Positions 14,576-22,786 of a stretch of DNA of 34,557 nt are shown here, one piece after another. A program made the position numbers and the translations under genes. The notes under the pieces are model-generated. The model made no database searches, had not been told where the DNA came from, and saw nothing but the letters and a program-made list of their open reading frames with translations. Origin of the DNA: Moduliflexus sp964602655 (lineage in GTDB: Bacteria; Moduliflexota; Moduliflexia; Moduliflexales; Moduliflexaceae); contig CAZRSF010000069.1 in NCBI GenBank assembly GCA_964602655.1, positions 1 to 34,557 on the forward strand, written 5' to 3'. Position 1 is the stretch's first letter. Every line of letters begins with the position of its first letter.

Positions 14576-15742
14576 ATGCTTCCCATCGATGTTTTGATTA
14601 TCGGCGCTGGCCCGGCGGGGATTTCGACGGCGTTGCATCTTGTCAATGCCGATTCCGGCTGGGTGTCGCGCATTCTTGTGATAGACAAAGCGGCTTTTCC
14701 CCGCGAAAAACTCTGCGGCGGCGGCGTGATGCGTTTCGGCGAACAAGCGCTCTGGCAATTGCGTCTGCCGTTTGCGCCTTCCCATATTCCCATCCGAGAA
14801 GCGAAATTCGTCTATCGTCAGCATGTCTTTACGTTGCGAGCGCAGCCGCTTTTTCGCGTGACGCACCGGGCGGAATTCGATTCCTGGCTGTTACAGCAGG
14901 CGGAACGACGGGGCGTAGTTGTGCGCCAAGGCGAAACCGTGCTTGATATCAAACAGGTTGAACAAGGTATCGAAGTCATCACGCCGCAGGCGCGATTTCT
15001 CGCGAAAATGGTCGTGGCTGCCGATGGTTCGAATAGCGCGGTTCGTCGCATTATCAAGCTTCCGCGAACATCGCCTGCGCCGGTTGCGCGGCTGTTAGAA
15101 ACGCTGACGCCTGCCAATTGCGAACAGTCCGCATTTCAAGACGGCGTCGCGACGTTTGATTTTAGCTGCATGGCGCAGGGCGTTCAGGGCTATTGCTGGG
15201 ATTTCCCGAGCGTTCGGAACGGCCAAACGTGGATGAATCGCGGCGTGTATGACAGCCGCGTTCATCCTGAATTACCGTTGCCGTCGCTGCCGCATGCGCT
15301 TGAAGGTCATGTCGTCGAACACGGCGATAACTGGGATCAAGCTGATATGAAGGGGTTTCCGATTCGCTGGCTGGATGAATCATCGGACGTTTCCGCGCCG
15401 CGCGTGTTGTTTGCGGGCGATGCGGCGGGCGTTGATCCGTTGTTCGGCGAGGGTATTTCGTATGCGTTGGCGTATGGCGAAGCGGCGTCAGGGGCGATTG
15501 TTTCTGCCTTCACTCAAGAGGATTTCAATTGTTTCGATTATCGCGAACGGATCACGCGGCATCCGATTTTGCGGCAGTTGCGCGGACGCCGTAAAATGGC
15601 GAAATTGCTCTACGGCTTTTGCGGGCATCCTGCCCGGTTAGACCTGCTCTGGAAATCTGCGCCGCTGCTGTTCCGGTATTTAGGATGGTATCGGCCTGAA
15701 TATCTTCCGTTTCCCGTGCGACAAATAAAAATAGAACGCTGA
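14576..15742 (+). CDS. FAD-dependent oxidoreductase, geranylgeranyl reductase family (copy 2)
   Basis: A 388-aa flavoprotein with GAGPAGIS (residues 10-17), FPREKLCGGGVMRFG, VVAADGSNSAVRR and VLFAGDAAGVDPLFGEGISYALAYG, the same motif set as the gene at 10564-11730. The two are similar in length and motif order but clearly diverged, for example in the substrate-side middle region. It starts 26 nt after the coiled-coil gene; no good ribosome binding site precedes ATG 14576. A terminator follows immediately. The reaction and substrate are not determinable; isoprenoid reduction or hydroxylation of a lipid or pigment are family possibilities. Confidence 0.9.
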   Translation: MLPIDVLIIGAGPAGISTALHLVNADSGWVSRILVIDKAAFPREKLCGGGVMRFGEQALWQLRLPFAPSHIPIREAKFVYRQHVFTLRAQPLFRVTHRAEFDSWLLQQAERRGVVVRQGETVLDIKQVEQGIEVITPQARFLAKMVVAADGSNSAVRRIIKLPRTSPAPVARLLETLTPANCEQSAFQDGVATFDFSCMAQGVQGYCWDFPSVRNGQTWMNRGVYDSRVHPELPLPSLPHALEGHVVEHGDNWDQADMKGFPIRWLDESSDVSAPRVLFAGDAAGVDPLFGEGISYALAYGEAASGAIVSAFTQEDFNCFDYRERITRHPILRQLRGRRKMAKLLYGFCGHPARLDLLWKSAPLLFRYLGWYRPEYLPFPVRQIKIER

Positions 15743-15777
15743 AAGGAGTGCAAACGCAAGCTTTTGCACTCCTTTTT
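15742..15777 (+). terminator. Strong intrinsic terminator between convergent genes
   Basis: AAAGGAGTGCAAA (15742-15754), loop CGCAAGCT, TTTGCACTCCTTT (15763-15775), then more T. The stem is a perfect 13 bp and overlaps the FAD oxidoreductase stop. It ends 1 nt before the stop of the convergent PEGA gene and can serve both strands, though the T-tract is better on the plus strand. Confidence 0.85.
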
Positions 15778-16635
15778 CTACTCTTGCCGTTCGCTCGGAT
15801 GAATCGGGCGATTCGGGTCAATCGGCGTATCGCCAGGGCGCGAGCCGAGACGTTTGATCGTCAAAAATAATTCCTGGCGTTCTTCCTGCGCGAGCGTGAC
15901 GATTTTTTCGACGGTATGATAGCCGACTTTACTGACCACAACGGTATATTCCCCGGCAGATAGCCCTTCCACTGTCAGCGGGGATTTTCCAACCGCTCTT
16001 CCATTGAGGCTCACATCACAGTTCGACGTTGTGGTTTGAATCGTTAACGCGCCGAATCCCTGAAAGATATGCGTGTAGGTCGTCGTTTCTCCGGCGACGA
16101 TTCGGAGTGTCTCGCGATGCGCCTGCCCATCGAACGTAAACGTGACATCGTATATGCCGGGAGCAAGTTCATACGATTCTAACGGCGTTTGCCCGATCCG
16201 TTTCCGATTCAGAAGGACTTCCGCATTCGGCGGAGCAGAGCGTAAGGTCACATACCCGCTGACAATCGGTGTCGGCGTAGCAGTCGCCGCTGGCGTTTTC
16301 GGAACCGGAACTGCTGCGGTGGTCGGTTTTGGCGACGGGCGCGGCGTAGGCGTTGATTTCGGCGGCGGCGTTGCGGTCGCGGTCGGCATTGGCGTCGGTC
16401 TTTCCGGCGTCGTCGCCTGCGCGACAGTTTCTTGCGTCATCGGCGCTTGCGGAGTCGGCGTCAGCGGCGGCGTCTCCCAGGGGCGGTTACGAAGATAATA
16501 CGCGGCAAAGCCTCCGACAACACCGAGAAGCAGCAGCGAGATGATGAACGCGGCGAGGTAGTTCCGAGGGTGACGAACTACTTCTGTTCTCGAGAGATTC
16601 ACGACGATTGGTTCATACTTATCCTGGCGTTCCAT
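15778..16635 (-). CDS. Membrane-anchored PEGA-domain protein
   Basis: A 285-aa protein. A short basic N-terminus (ending RHPRN) is followed by one transmembrane helix (about residues 26-47), then a Pro/Thr-rich linker of about 70 residues, then two PEGA domains (about 125-190 with SAPPNAEVLLNRKRIGQTPL, and 195-260 with SNCDVSLNGRAVGKSPLTV). The topology should place the PEGA domains outside the inner membrane. PEGA domains are surface-layer or cell-wall-associated beta modules commonly found next to Ser/Thr kinases. ATG 16635 is preceded by AAGGTGA with 5-nt spacing; a GTG 9 nt upstream is the alternative. It is the last gene of the kinase operon, 14 nt after the TPR gene. Confidence 0.85.
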   Translation of the reverse strand: MERQDKYEPIVVNLSRTEVVRHPRNYLAAFIISLLLLGVVGGFAAYYLRNRPWETPPLTPTPQAPMTQETVAQATTPERPTPMPTATATPPPKSTPTPRPSPKPTTAAVPVPKTPAATATPTPIVSGYVTLRSAPPNAEVLLNRKRIGQTPLESYELAPGIYDVTFTFDGQAHRETLRIVAGETTTYTHIFQGFGALTIQTTTSNCDVSLNGRAVGKSPLTVEGLSAGEYTVVVSKVGYHTVEKIVTLAQEERQELFLTIKRLGSRPGDTPIDPNRPIHPSERQE

Positions 16636-16649
16636 GCTTCTCACCTTCT

Positions 16650-17285
16650 TTAGAGTCGAATCATCAATTCGGTATCATCTGCATCGAAATTCGTTAATGC
16701 TTGCCGAATAACGTCGAGATTCAGCACTGCGTCATAACGAATTTCCGCTAATTCATTCAATTCTGTTTTGGCCTGCTCATACTGAGGGTCTATTTCAAGG
16801 GCGCGGCGGCAATAGAGCATCGCCTGCTCGCGGTCGCCTTTCTCTTTAAAGACGCGGCTCAGGTTGAAATACAATTCTTTGATATTCGGGTTGACACGTA
16901 TCCCCTGTTCTAAGGCGTGTTTCGCCTCTTCCAGTTTGCCGATGCCGAGGTAGGCCCAACCGACATTGCAGAAGATCATCGCATCATCCGGTTTTTCTCG
17001 CAATGCGGCTTCCAGCAGCTTGATCGCATCGAGAAAACGTTTTTCCTTCAGATACGCCAACCCCATGCCATAGCGGGCATTCGCAAGTGTCGGCTGCTGC
17101 TGAAGCGCGGCCTGAAATGCGCTGACCGCTTGCGGATACTCGCCGCGTTCCAAATACGCGATGCCCTGATTATACTGTGTGAACGCCGCAAAGCGTTTGC
17201 GCTGACGATACCATGCGAAACCGCTGAGGCCGCCAACCGTTCCAATTACCATAAGAAGGCCAATCAAGAGTATCAATTCGGTCAT
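16650..17285 (-). CDS. Membrane-anchored TPR protein
   Basis: A 211-aa protein with an N-terminal transmembrane helix (about residues 3-25, LILLIGLLMVIGTVGGLSGFAW) followed by basic residues YRQRKR, which predicts a cytoplasmic C-terminal part. Residues about 38-190 are tetratricopeptide repeats (AYLERGEYPQAVSAFQAALQ, GLAYLKEKRFLDAIKLLEAA, GWAYLGIGKLEEAKHALEQG, YFNLSRVFKEKGDREQAMLY). TPRs bind partner proteins, and the obvious candidates are the kinase and phosphatase encoded upstream. The start overlaps the phosphatase stop (ATGA), so the two are translationally coupled. Confidence 0.88.
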   Translation of the reverse strand: MTELILLIGLLMVIGTVGGLSGFAWYRQRKRFAAFTQYNQGIAYLERGEYPQAVSAFQAALQQQPTLANARYGMGLAYLKEKRFLDAIKLLEAALREKPDDAMIFCNVGWAYLGIGKLEEAKHALEQGIRVNPNIKELYFNLSRVFKEKGDREQAMLYCRRALEIDPQYEQAKTELNELAEIRYDAVLNLDVIRQALTNFDADDTELMIRL

Positions 17286-18097
17286 ACGATCACTTCCTGC
17301 GTTCTCTCCTCGATTGTCACCAGGACGACGGTGATATTGTCTCGTCCTCCCTGTTGGTTAGCTTTGAGAATCAAACGATGGCAGGCGTCTTCCAGGCTGG
17401 GAGAGCCTAACACGATGTCGCGGATTTTGGCGTCAGAGACTAAATCGGATAATCCGTCCGAACAGAGGAGCAGTACATCTCCCGGCGCAAGCGCCTCGCG
17501 TTCGCCGATTTCAATGCGAATTTTCGGCACACATCCTAACGCCTGATCCAAGACGTTCCGATCTTCTTCCGCCGCTTCTTCCGGGGTGAGTTTGCCTTCT
17601 TCGATGTATCGGTTAACTAAGCTGTGATCTTTCGTGATCTGCCGAATTTCACGTGAGGCCGATTGAATGAGATACAGGCGGCTGTCGCCGACATGCGCGT
17701 AATACAGGTGGTTTTCCTGTAAGACGATGGTCGTTAAGGTCGTGCCCATGCCGTGATATTCGAGATGCTCCTTCGCATAGTCTTCGATCCGGCGATGCGC
17801 TTCCAAAAAGACATTCCGCAGGCGGTCTTCCGGCGGGATATTCACATGTGGCAGCACGTAATACATCCGCAGCGTATCAATCGCGATTTGGCTCGCCACA
17901 TCGCCGCCGACATGGCCGCTGACGCCATCCGCAACGGCATAGACCGTTCCCAAGCGTTTCAAAATAGCCGCATCAACGTACTGCGCGGCCTGATTCCAGA
18001 AACCATCTTCGTTCGAGGTTTTCCGCAAACCCGTATCCGTTTCCGCCGAACTCCGATAGATATATTCTGTTTTCGTCGCGTCTGCAAGTTCTGTCAT
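17282..18097 (-). CDS. PP2C-family protein Ser/Thr phosphatase
   Basis: A 271-aa soluble metal-dependent phosphatase. The metal-binding and catalytic motifs are all present: TSNEDGF (Asp31), AVADGVSGHVGG (Asp57-Gly58), HVGDSR, LCSDGLSD (Asp213) and GGRDNITVVLV (Asp253). Its length equals the minimal stand-alone PP2C of bacterial kinase/phosphatase pairs. It begins 27 nt after the kinase stop and overlaps the TPR gene. It should reverse phosphorylation by the adjacent kinase, on the kinase itself and on shared substrates. Confidence 0.95.
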   Translation of the reverse strand: MTELADATKTEYIYRSSAETDTGLRKTSNEDGFWNQAAQYVDAAILKRLGTVYAVADGVSGHVGGDVASQIAIDTLRMYYVLPHVNIPPEDRLRNVFLEAHRRIEDYAKEHLEYHGMGTTLTTIVLQENHLYYAHVGDSRLYLIQSASREIRQITKDHSLVNRYIEEGKLTPEEAAEEDRNVLDQALGCVPKIRIEIGEREALAPGDVLLLCSDGLSDLVSDAKIRDIVLGSPSLEDACHRLILKANQQGGRDNITVVLVTIEERTQEVIV

Positions 18098-18124
18098 GAC
18101 AATACCGCCCCCTGTGTTGATTCC

Positions 18125-19531
18125 TTATGCCGTGCAGATTCGAATATTATGGTTAATCATTTGACCGAATTTTCCCTGAGCGGTTGAAAGGGTTTTGAAT
18201 AAATGGAGCGCCTCGCGCGGTTGGTGGCGTTTATAGAGACAGGCGGCGACATTGTTCGTGATTTTCAACAGATAGGCGTTGCGCTGTTCTGCGGTATAAC
18301 CGTCCTGATACAAATCGAGGAGTTCATGCGTTTTCAGGAAATTTCGCTGCGCAGCTTCGAAGAGTTCCTGATGGAATTGCGCGATGCCTCTGACAAGGCA
18401 GGTTTCCGCGTACATGGCCGCATGTTTCACCAGATGCTGCTGCATGTTATGTTTGAACTCGACATCAGGATCAGTGCTTTCGATGCGGATTTCATCAAAA
18501 TGCTGCTCGACATGTCGTATCCACAAGAGGACGTTCGTCCAATGGCGGGAGTCATGCGCCGCTTTCGCGCGTTGCAGCATATACGGCAGAAACGTATCCA
18601 GCATCTCCTCGATTCCAGGGCGTTTTTGAGGATGAATCGCCAGTGTGCGCGTCAGGCAATCCCGTAATTCCGGCGACACGCGAAGGCGTTCCAAATACTG
18701 CGAAAATTGCTGCGTGCGCCGCTGGGCGACGCCGAGCGCCTCCTGATACTCTCGTTTCATGCGCTTTAACGTTTCCGGATCAACGTAATAATCGTAAATA
18801 TATTCTTTCAATTGATTCGATTGTTCGATATTCTGAAAAAACGACTCCCCCATTACCAACTCATAACAGAGCGCGCCAATCGAAAAAATATCGGCAGATT
18901 CGAAACTGCCCATTTTCTGCTTGCGCAAGGCGCGAAAACGCTTCATGCGCAGCCGGGTCGGCGAGACTTCCGGCGGGGAATACATTTCGCCGCCGAAAAT
19001 AATCGTGCCGGAGCGTCGTTCCGCTTCGCGCATCCCGCCGAGGTCTAAGAGAATCACGTCTTCGCCCTGGACTTTGATATTATCCGGGAAAATGTCCTGA
19101 TGATACTTGCCCCGTTGATGAATGCTGTAAATCACGGAGCAGAGTTGAAAGATCAGTCGAATCGCCTGTTCTTCTTCGACTTCGATATCAATGCGATATT
19201 TGCTTGCGCCGAGCCGTTTGCCGTGCACGTATTCCATCACTAAAAACCAGTACGGATCGTCGTCGGTAAATTCATATTGTTTATCCACGAGATGCACGAT
19301 GCCGGTGCGGTTGCGATACAATTCCAATGCCTGAACTTCTTCGTGCCAGAGTTTGATCTGAAGCTCTTTGCTCAGGTGCGGTTTGATGACCTTGATGCAG
19401 ACTTCGCGATTCTGGCGTTCGCTGTCAAGCGCCTTATACAACCGCCCAAAACCACCTTCTTCCTGCGCCATTTCGTTAATCTGCTCATAGCGCCCGCGGG
19501 TTTTGGCGTGGATAAAATCACGGATACTCAT
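18125..19531 (-). CDS. Ser/Thr protein kinase with C-terminal helical extension
   Basis: A 468-aa soluble protein. Residues about 15-310 are a eukaryotic-type kinase domain: Gly-rich loop EEGGFGRLYKA (24-34), VAIK-like VCIK (Lys47), a candidate C-helix Glu65, catalytic loop YHQDIFPDN (Asp146, Asn151), metal loop DLGG (Asp163) and SPPE (185-188). Catalytic residues are intact, but HRD reads HQD and DFG reads DLG, so activation-loop control probably differs from RD kinases. Residues 310-468 are helical, TPR-like, with no membrane segment or extracellular sensor. GGAGA precedes ATG 19531 by 6 nt. It is the first gene of the operon with PP2C, TPR and PEGA genes, whose membrane proteins may supply sensing. 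Confidence 0.92.
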   Translation of the reverse strand: MSIRDFIHAKTRGRYEQINEMAQEEGGFGRLYKALDSERQNREVCIKVIKPHLSKELQIKLWHEEVQALELYRNRTGIVHLVDKQYEFTDDDPYWFLVMEYVHGKRLGASKYRIDIEVEEEQAIRLIFQLCSVIYSIHQRGKYHQDIFPDNIKVQGEDVILLDLGGMREAERRSGTIIFGGEMYSPPEVSPTRLRMKRFRALRKQKMGSFESADIFSIGALCYELVMGESFFQNIEQSNQLKEYIYDYYVDPETLKRMKREYQEALGVAQRRTQQFSQYLERLRVSPELRDCLTRTLAIHPQKRPGIEEMLDTFLPYMLQRAKAAHDSRHWTNVLLWIRHVEQHFDEIRIESTDPDVEFKHNMQQHLVKHAAMYAETCLVRGIAQFHQELFEAAQRNFLKTHELLDLYQDGYTAEQRNAYLLKITNNVAACLYKRHQPREALHLFKTLSTAQGKFGQMINHNIRICTA

Positions 19532-19692
19532 GTGTGTTCTCCAAATGATGGAAATAGATGTGCGATGGCTCAGTTCATCTCAATTCTGGTATTTTCGCGG
19601 AAGCGAGGGCGTATTGTCAACTTGAAAGCGTCGGAAAAAACAAGTTTTTACAAGGAAAGAGAATGGGAGCGAAAAATCGAGGATGAAAGACG

Positions 19693-19727
19693 AAAAAGGC
19701 GAAAACATTGTTACCTGTTTTCGCCTT
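19693..19727 (-). terminator. Intrinsic terminator of tRNA-Lys
   Basis: On the minus strand AAGGCGAAAACA pairs perfectly with TGTTTTCGCCTT (19727-19716 and 19707-19696) around an 8-nt loop and runs into a T-tract. It begins 6 nt past the tRNA 3' end. Confidence 0.85.
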
Positions 19728-19733
19728 CTATGA

Positions 19734-19807
19734 TGAGCCGCCTTGGACTCGAACCAAGTACCCTCTGCTTAAAAGGCAGATGCTCTAACCTAATGAGCTA
19801 GCGGCCC
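19734..19807 (-). tRNA. tRNA-Lys (anticodon UUU)
   Basis: A 74-nt cloverleaf. The acceptor arm GGGCCGC pairs with GCGGCTC (one G-U), the D-loop is TAGCTCATTAGGTTAGAGC-like, the anticodon stem TCTGC/GCAGA encloses loop CTTTTAA with anticodon TTT, and the T-arm is CTTGG-TTCGAGT-CCAAG. The discriminator is A. The CCA end is not encoded (TCA follows) and must be added enzymatically. Confidence 0.95.
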
Positions 19808-19831
19808 GCTCGTCTTTGTTTGACGATATGG

Positions 19832-19861
19832 TCTATAGAAAAGTCCGTGTGTTTTTGTCAA
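19832..19861 (-). promoter_or_regulatory. Probable tRNA-Lys promoter
   Basis: On the minus strand TTGACA (19861-19856), 18-nt spacer, TATAGA (19837-19832). Transcription would start about 18 nt before the tRNA. Confidence 0.65.
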
Positions 19862-19897
19862 GAAAAAAAACCATCATCCTCAATTTCTTTTGCTGCA

Positions 19898-21328
19898 TCA
19901 GGCTTCTTCTTTCTGCAAATTAATCCGGCGATGCAGCGTCTGACGTGTGACGCCTAACAAGGTGGCCGTCATGGTGCGATTGCCGCCGGTGCGTTTCAGC
20001 GCTTCTTCAATCAACATATCTTCGGCTTCTTTCATGCTGGGAAGGCGGCTGAGCGAGGCATACAGGCTTTCCAGCGTTTCGGATGTCTTTTTCGATCTCC
20101 GCGTTTTCCCGAACGAATCCGGTTGAATCAGTTGCTTGAACGTGCATAACGACAGGACGCCGCCTTGATGCTGGCTGACCGCGTCGAAAATCATCGCTTG
20201 CAATTCGCGGATATTTCCCGGAAAATCATACACCGACAGCAGCGTGAGCAATTCCGGCGGCGGCGTCGGACGAGCTTTCTGCAATTCTTCCGACGCGAGG
20301 TTGAGAAAATAATCTACCAGCAGCGGCAAGTCATCTGAACGGTCGCGGAGCGGCGGGACATGAATATGGTGCAGCAATAACCGGTAGTATAAGTCGGCGC
20401 GGAACACGCCCTGCTCTTGCAAATCCCGCAGATCGCAGTTGGTCGCCACGATCACGCGCGCATTGGTGGTCTGCGGCACGTCCGAGCCTAAGGGATAATA
20501 TTCGTGTTCCTGAAGCAGCCGTAGGAGTTTGACCTGAGACGACGGCGACAGATCGCCGATTTCATCTAAAAATAATGTGCCGTTCGACGCTTTTTCGATC
20601 AACCCATCGCGCGCGCGTTCTGCGCCGGTGAATGCGCCGCGTTTATGCCCGAACAGCGAATCTGAAAACGTGGTTTCGTCCAGTCCGGCAGCGTTGACCG
20701 CCACCATGCCGCCTTTGCGTCCGCTTAACTGGTGGATGACCTGGGCAATGCGTTCTTTGCCCACGCCGGTTTCGCCCGTAATCAGCACAGGTTGGGAGGT
20801 CGTCGCGACGGACTCGATATATTTGAAAATCGAATGCATTTGCGGATTATTCGTGATAATTCCCGCAAAGGCTTCCGGGTGTTTGATCTGATTATCAAGG
20901 ACGCGCTCTTTCAACAGCGCATTTTCCCGGCGGAGTTCCTGAAATTCTATTGCTCGCCTGACCGTCGTAATTAAGCGGTCTTGCGTCACCGGTTTAACGA
21001 CATAATCGAACGACCCGGCTTTCATGCAGCGCACGGCGGTGTCAACGTCGTCCACGGCGGTGCTGATGATGACCGGAATGGTCGGGTAATCGCGGTTGAC
21101 GGACGCTAAAATTTCTTCGCCCGATATTTCCGGCATATTGAGGTCAAGCACGATAGCTGACGCGTCGTGGGTTGCCAGATACAATAACAATGCCGTTCCA
21201 TCTTCGAAGGTACACACATGAGAAATGCCCTTGCGTTTCAGTTGCATTTCGCAGACTTGAAGCGAATAGGGATCGTCATCAACGACGAGAACAGGGAAGA
21301 CCGGATAGGCTGTCAATTCACCATTCAT
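19898..21328 (-). CDS. NtrC-type sigma-54-dependent response regulator
   Basis: A 476-aa activator with three domains. The receiver (about 10-125) has acidic residues DDD 17-19, phospho-acceptor Asp62 in VLDLNMP and Lys112. The AAA+ domain (about 155-385) has Walker A GETGVGKE (185-192), GAFTGA (231-236), which contacts sigma-54, and Walker B LFLDEIGD (252-259). A Fis-type HTH (GGNRTMTATLLGVTRQTLHRRI) ends the protein. Intact GAFTGA means it should open sigma-54 promoters. The frame is open 40 codons upstream, but the domain starts after ATG 21328. It is divergent from two REC-histidine kinase genes, which could phosphorylate it. No sensor domain is present in the protein. Confidence 0.95.
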   Translation of the reverse strand: MNGELTAYPVFPVLVVDDDPYSLQVCEMQLKRKGISHVCTFEDGTALLLYLATHDASAIVLDLNMPEISGEEILASVNRDYPTIPVIISTAVDDVDTAVRCMKAGSFDYVVKPVTQDRLITTVRRAIEFQELRRENALLKERVLDNQIKHPEAFAGIITNNPQMHSIFKYIESVATTSQPVLITGETGVGKERIAQVIHQLSGRKGGMVAVNAAGLDETTFSDSLFGHKRGAFTGAERARDGLIEKASNGTLFLDEIGDLSPSSQVKLLRLLQEHEYYPLGSDVPQTTNARVIVATNCDLRDLQEQGVFRADLYYRLLLHHIHVPPLRDRSDDLPLLVDYFLNLASEELQKARPTPPPELLTLLSVYDFPGNIRELQAMIFDAVSQHQGGVLSLCTFKQLIQPDSFGKTRRSKKTSETLESLYASLSRLPSMKEAEDMLIEEALKRTGGNRTMTATLLGVTRQTLHRRINLQKEEA

Positions 21329-21658
21329 GTTAAAAATACCTGATAGCGTAATAAGAGAAAAAGGGACTTGACTTTTCCGAGAGTTCGGTTCATACACTAA
21401 ATAGTAAAATCTACAACAAACGTTGAATAACCTCCTCTGAAATGTCAAGTATTATTTGTTATTCTCTCTTTGCTGCAATATTGGGAGTCAACTCTAATGG
21501 CAGACACCCTACGCTCGATAACGGATTCGGCTGTGAGCGATCATCATTGCGGCATAAGGACTGTTTGAAAAGGAAGGACAGTGATGTCGCACAATTCTTC
21601 AGCCGTACCGCGAACGTCCTTGTCCGTCGTATAGCGTTTTTCAGAAAAGGAGCACGGT
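21329..21658. other. Divergent intergenic region between NtrC-type and REC-kinase genes
   Basis: These 330 nt separate the divergent regulators. TTGACA occurs on the minus strand (21448-21443) and TTGACT on the plus strand (21368-21373), but neither is followed by a convincing -10 box. Short open frames here lack support. AAAAGGAG at 21645-21652 is the ribosome binding site of the downstream gene. Confidence 0.4.
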
Positions 21659-22786
21659 ATGAATCCCGATAAAATCGCGCAGAGTACGGTCTTATTGGTA
21701 GATGATAAACCAGATAACCTCGATGTGTTGATGGCCTATCTGCACGACGCGCAATTACGCATGTTAGTCGCGCAAAGCGGAGAGGAAGCGATTCATATCA
21801 CCGAGCGCTTTCTGCCTGATTTGATTTTATTGGATGTGCTGATGCCGCCGGGGATAGACGGATTCGAAACGTGCCGGAGGCTGAAAGCCAATGAATTGAC
21901 CGCAGAAATTCCGGTGATTTTTATGACGGCGCTGTCGGATGTGAATGATAAAATCACTGGATTTCAAGCCGGAGGCGTGGATTATATCACGAAACCGCTG
22001 CGGCATGAAGAAGTGCTGGCGCGCGTGCATACGCATCTGCTGCTTCGCCGCCAGCGGCGGCAGCTTGAAATCGAAAACGCCTCCAAAGATAAATTTTTCT
22101 CCATTATTGCCCATGATTTGCGCGGCCCGCTGCACTCCATTCATGAATTGACGAAGGCGAGCAAAGATTTACTCGAACGCCATGAATACGCTCAGGTCAA
22201 AAATTTACTGGAATTAGAATATGCGGCGACCGAAAATTTGACGAAACTATTGGAAAACCTGCTGACATGGGCGCTGATTCAGCAAGGCACCATTGAGTTC
22301 AAGCCTCAGATGCTGAATGTAGGGCATCTGTGTCAGTACGCCATGAACGTCTTAGTTCCGATGGCGTCCCAAAAAGAGATTACACTAAAGACTGATTTTA
22401 CTGGAGAGACGTTCATTTTTGCTGACATGAATATGCTGGAGACCATTGTGCGGAACCTGGTCTCAAATGCCATCAAATTCACACCATCCGGCGGAAGCGT
22501 CGCGGTCTCGATGACGCAAGCAAAGGACGCCGTCACGATTGCCGTGACCGATACCGGAATCGGGATTGAAGCGGCCTATCTGCCGAAATTGTTCGACATT
22601 GGCGCAAAATATCGCCGCGCCGGAACCGCGCATGAAAAAGGGACGGGGTTGGGCTTGATCTTATGTAAAGAATTTGTGGAGCGGCATGGCGGGAAAATTT
22701 ATGTCGAAAGTGACGTGAATCGCGGTTCGACATTTGCGTTTACACTGCCTCTTGGCAAAACAGCGGCGCGTTCGCCGAATGATTAA
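21659..22786 (+). CDS. REC-HisKA-HATPase signalling protein (copy 1)
   Basis: A 375-aa soluble protein with an N-terminal receiver (residues 10-125: VLLVDDKPDN, phospho-acceptor Asp59, Lys112) fused to a histidine kinase. The kinase has FFSIIAHDLRGPL (His152), N-box NLVSNAIKFTP, DTGIGI and GTGLGLILCKEF. The order receiver-then-kinase is the reverse of classical hybrids, and no sensor or membrane segment is present, so input probably comes by phosphotransfer to the receiver. The receiver has LMPPGIDG, one residue longer than the usual MPGIDG. AAGGAG lies 7 nt before ATG 21659. It is followed by a 38-codon ORF and then a close paralogue, indicating tandem duplication. Confidence 0.93.
   Translation: MNPDKIAQSTVLLVDDKPDNLDVLMAYLHDAQLRMLVAQSGEEAIHITERFLPDLILLDVLMPPGIDGFETCRRLKANELTAEIPVIFMTALSDVNDKITGFQAGGVDYITKPLRHEEVLARVHTHLLLRRQRRQLEIENASKDKFFSIIAHDLRGPLHSIHELTKASKDLLERHEYAQVKNLLELEYAATENLTKLLENLLTWALIQQGTIEFKPQMLNVGHLCQYAMNVLVPMASQKEITLKTDFTGETFIFADMNMLETIVRNLVSNAIKFTPSGGSVAVSMTQAKDAVTIAVTDTGIGIEAAYLPKLFDIGAKYRRAGTAHEKGTGLGLILCKEFVERHGGKIYVESDVNRGSTFAFTLPLGKTAARSPND

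Noticed and set aside
16142..16498. Gly/Val-rich 118-aa frame on the plus strand
   Set aside because: It is the antisense of the Pro/Thr-rich linker of the PEGA protein.
21442..21672. 76-aa plus-strand frame upstream of the first REC-kinase
   Set aside because: No ribosome site, overlaps the well-supported ATG 21659 and shows no family features.
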